DNA from: Cheiracanthium punctorium
Taxonomy: Eukaryota; Arthropoda; Arachnida; Araneae; Cheiracanthiidae
NCBI GenBank assembly: GCA_038373885.1
Contig: JAWZYV010002521.1
Location: forward strand, 248,001-312,000
DNA: 64,000 nt
Direction: 5' to 3'
Position numbers and translations under genes: made by a program. Shown piece by piece: positions 60,784 through 64,000 of the stretch; the stretch's first letter is position 1; each line of letters begins with the position of its first letter. The notes below the pieces were generated by a model. The model made no database searches. It was not told where the DNA came from and saw nothing but the letters and a program-made list of their open reading frames with translations.

Positions 60784-61060
60784 GGTGGCCCCACCATGAC
60801 CGAGTGTAAAAAGACACTGAGTACGAGCCTACAAAAAAAAAAGGCTGAAGTGTGAAGGTCCTGGGTTGAAGTTATATGGCTGAAGTGTGAACGTCCTGGG
60901 TTTGAGACTGTCGAGCGGCCATTGATTGAACGGTGGGAAGTTTTCTCCAGATGTAACGTGAATACACGTTAGAACCACTTACAAAGCTCTCCGGGCAAGG
61001 CACACCTCTTTAGGAAGATAATTCTCGAGTAGTTTTGCCTTAATACACAATACCAACACT
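60784..61060 (+). repeat. tRNA-derived SINE with duplicated B-box segment
   Basis: Head ACCATGACCGAGTG (A-box-like), then a 35-bp segment GGCTGAAGTGTGAAGGTCCT... present twice in tandem (60843-60877, 60878-60912), each with a B-box-like GGGTT(T)GA. The body TTTTCTCCAGATGTAACGTG matches 48122 and 25788. Confidence 0.7.
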
Positions 61061-61199
61061 TATATTTAGTTTGTAATGCAATAGGGCATTTATTAGTTAA
61101 TGCAAAAACAGTTTCAGTTATCTTTTTAAAATTGTTATAATTACGTACTCCGATATCAAGAATACTTCTCCAGCGATAAGAGTCTCGAAAATTCTGATT

Positions 61200-61570
61200 A
61201 ATTTATATCTCCGACAAAACTGACCAGACTCCCGAGTCAAAGTTCGAAGATGCTCCTATCAAGCCAGCTCCCCTTCCCCCTTCTTCTCCACCCCCATATC
61301 TCTGATTTGATAGGGATTTATGATTGGATACGTAACAGATGCAGAGTGTATCACTCCAGATGCGGTCTTAAGTAGCTATAAATCATATAGTGCTGGAAAT
61401 CTGCGATCTTTTACCGAACATCGTGTGCAGATGGCAAGATCTCATTAAACCGTTGCTGGGGCACACGAGAAACCAGGCGGCGGTAGTCAAACAGGGAAGC
61501 AATTGGTTGGGTACTTGAACGTGTATGTCAATGATAAATTTCGCCCGTTGAGTGATTATCTAAACAAATC
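61200..61570. promoter_or_regulatory. Non-repetitive GC-richer intronic patch
   Basis: No repeat match within the window. CAGATG E-box cores occur at about 61339, 61358 and 61432. Possible conserved intronic element; no direct evidence. Confidence 0.2.
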
Positions 61571-63171
61571 TTTCAGAAGGAGCTTTTTGTGTGATGTGTA
61601 ATTGCGCAAAAAATTTGAGGTTTTCATATTTCCGTTTTTATTGCATGCTCCAAGATGAGACTCTTCCAACTACTCAGGAAGGAATGCTGTGGTGACTTGT
61701 GTGATAGCTTCAAATAGGAAGGGGGCACGAAAAAAAATAATCCGAATAATGGGTTGACGTAATAAACATCCTGTTTTTTAATGAATTTGATTTTATTAAC
61801 TTTCTAATTTTACGGTTATTTCACATTCTATATCTTTAAGAAAAAGAAAAGTTTTCAGTTTTTTCCATTTCATAAAAAAAAATAACAATAGCAGTTGAAT
61901 AACAAGAGAATAAATCCGTTTTTTTTTCCCCACTATAGATGTCCTGCCGTGAATAAATGTGTATTAAGAACCAAGGAATAGGAAAAGAGACCAGGAAATA
62001 GATTCATTTAAGACAGGTTTCTTTTTAATATAGTTCGTTAAAAAAGTTTTGTTATGGAAACATTCAACATCGTTTTTTGTGTCAAACATTCCTCTGAACC
62101 AAGCCATCACAACTCAAGTTAAAGACGTCAGAGGAGTTCAGCTGTCAGTAATACAATATACTTTAAAAAGTTGTTTGGCATAAGAAAGTTCTTTTTGATT
62201 CTACATTACTTTATCAAACAAACATGTTATTAAATTTTGCAGAAAAAAGAAAATAACAGGGAAATTTTGAAGTATAGTAAGTGTAGATGACCTGCAATTC
62301 CAGTCACCGTCTAAAGCTGCTACAAGAGAAGTCATTCGTATTAGTCAATAAACAAAAAGTTAACGTCTTCGATATTCGATAGTAAAAATAAAACGTTACT
62401 CTTAAGAAGCAAACTCAGATACGGGTGTTTAAAACTTCATGAAGCAGTTCTTTGATAAAATTAGGATTTATACTTACAAAGAAAATATTGTTATCAGAGA
62501 AATGTCTATGACAAAATGCCCACAAAGTTCACTTTACTGATTTACCTTGAGGTCGTTCAGCAAAGCTGCTTACTGATTCATCTGGATAGCTATATGATTT
62601 TTCAAACTGTTTTCATTAAATTGTATCAAATAGCCCTTTTATCTTCATACTGCATTTCTCAAATGAAGCATGCAACATGGACCGAAGGATTGAGAGTTTC
62701 CAACCCAACCTTCAGTTTCCAAAATTCTGTATTTGTGAAATTATGATAAGACTATTACGGTGAATAATTCTCCTGCAACTGTAACTAAATTTTAAAACTA
62801 AAGACACTAATTTTTAATCATTGATACAATTTTTATAACATACGCTCATTAAAATTATTTAAAATGCACGTTTTTAAACTTGCTTGAAAAAAGATGTCTG
62901 CATAAATATGCGATACTGTCTCATCAAAAGCAAAATTATTTTATTGGTATATTCTAATTGGCTAAAGAAGCTGATTAATTTTACTATCAGCTTTAATTTT
63001 GCATGCTTTTCTAGTATATTAGCATACAGCCATCGCAGCAGAGCTGTATAAAAAAGCAATATCTCACACAAGAGATATTCGCCGTTTAAACGACTGAGAC
63101 TTGCGTCAGTTTACCTCAAAATCAATTTCTCCACTCATGCATCGATACAATAGTCATGAAGGAATTCTTTT
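61571..63171. other. Intronic non-coding DNA, AT-rich
   Basis: No gene or transposon recognised. Confidence 0.45.
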
Positions 63172-64000
63172 ATGACAGTGGGGTGTATGACTCACTTTCG
63201 AAAGGGGAGACAAAAGGGGGGTAGACAAGCGAACAAGGGTAACCTAGGAAAAGGGGAGGAGGATAAGGAATATGTTTTTATCAGGAGTTTAAAGGGTTCC
63301 CTAACGCGATTTTTAAAAGCTTCGAGAGCTGTTGCTGTATGCATGTGCGGTTTTATGTTTCGGAAGGAATTCGAGGAAAGACAATTGACTATTCCATGTT
63401 CTTTGAGGCATAGGAAAGAATTGCAATTTGCTGTTGATTTAATTGCAAAATTTTTTCCTGTATTTTTTGCGATGCGTGGTTTGTTAGAAGGGTATGAAAA
63501 TCACATGACGTTTGAGTTTGTTCTTTTAGAATACGCGTAATTTATCCCGAGATACGACAATCAAATAAAACTACGCAAGTGACTTCAGAAAAATTACCGT
63601 GTTTTTCCACAAGCTGTTCCGTGGGAGCCTCTCTTAGAATAACGAAACTCTGAGACAGAGGCATAACTACGATATTTGTCACCCGTACCAAAGCATGTGT
63701 TCCGTGCCCCCCATCCCCATTTTCATATGAGCGATCACGATGCCAATGTTATGAAAAAATGGCCTTCCTAATGAAATGATGAACTGAATAATCATTCCTT
63801 TATAAATTCGTAAAAAAGCCTTCATTTTCAGCATTTTCTTCAGCTTTACGGCAGCTTTGTATTCTGGACACTTGGTTTTGTCTCGCAGTTTACCTCTCTG
63901 TCTGTAACGACTTCATTTTGGTCTTCTGTTTTTCATAGTGAGCTTTCTACGTATTAATATTTGGCCTGTGTCCTTCTCCAAGAATGGAATTGTCCAAGGT

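Larger units (their letters stand above)
35525..64000 (+). other. dac intron 1, 5' portion (continues beyond window)
   Basis: Begins with the consensus donor GTAAGT. No later stretch encodes the expected PGRPPKR-like continuation or DACHbox-C, so the rest of the window is read as intron 1, at least 28.4 kb long. It is AT-rich non-coding DNA with SINE copies, MITEs, a LINE endonuclease fragment, simple repeats and a tandem array, each listed separately. A small unrecognised exon inside it cannot be excluded. Confidence 0.75.

Noticed and set aside
1..64000. CRISPR array, rRNA genes, operons or bacterial terminators
   Set aside because: No regularly spaced repeats with unique spacers and no rRNA-like blocks; the sequence is clearly eukaryotic.

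Overview
This is a gene-poor, AT-rich animal genomic window with long non-coding stretches, many short transposon remnants and simple repeats. One protein-coding exon is certain: positions 34818-35524 on the + strand encode the N-terminus and the DACHbox-N (SKI/SNO/DAC) domain of Dachshund (dac), ending in a consensus splice donor. The single GC-rich block around it, very large flanks, tRNA-derived SINEs with CAA tails and many MITEs suggest an arthropod, probably a chelicerate such as a spider. The protein places the gene clearly; the host assignment is inference.

Layout. 1-34.1 kb lies upstream of dac. It holds a degenerate RNase H-bearing LINE fragment (- strand, near 1 kb), one recognisable Tc1-type transposase pseudogene (29.7-30.8 kb), MITEs with hAT-like 8-bp or piggyBac-like TTAA target duplications, other foldback elements, SINE copies, a perfect 20-bp-arm hairpin (5.4 kb), an exon-like ORF with acceptor and poly(A) signal (5.9-6.2 kb), and two GC-enriched patches (4.8-4.95 kb and 8.87-9.24 kb) that share a composite motif. 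34.2-34.8 kb is the probable promoter and 5' UTR of dac, with a CRE palindrome, an E-box and a 67-codon upstream ORF ending 19 nt before the dac start. From 35525 to the window end is intron 1 (over 28 kb, no second exon recognised). It carries a LINE endonuclease fragment, SINEs, hAT-, pogo- and foldback-type MITEs, a three-copy tandem array of ~0.28-0.4 kb units (49.8-50.9 kb) and several GC-richer patches that could be enhancers.

Function. dac encodes a nuclear transcriptional co-regulator of the retinal-determination and limb-patterning network. Large flanks and a very long first intron suit a developmental regulator controlled by dispersed enhancers. The repeats look like neutral mobile-element debris, several nested in one another. 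No rRNA gene, convincing functional tRNA gene, CRISPR array or intact transposase was found. Homology calls come from reading translations and motifs, not database searches.
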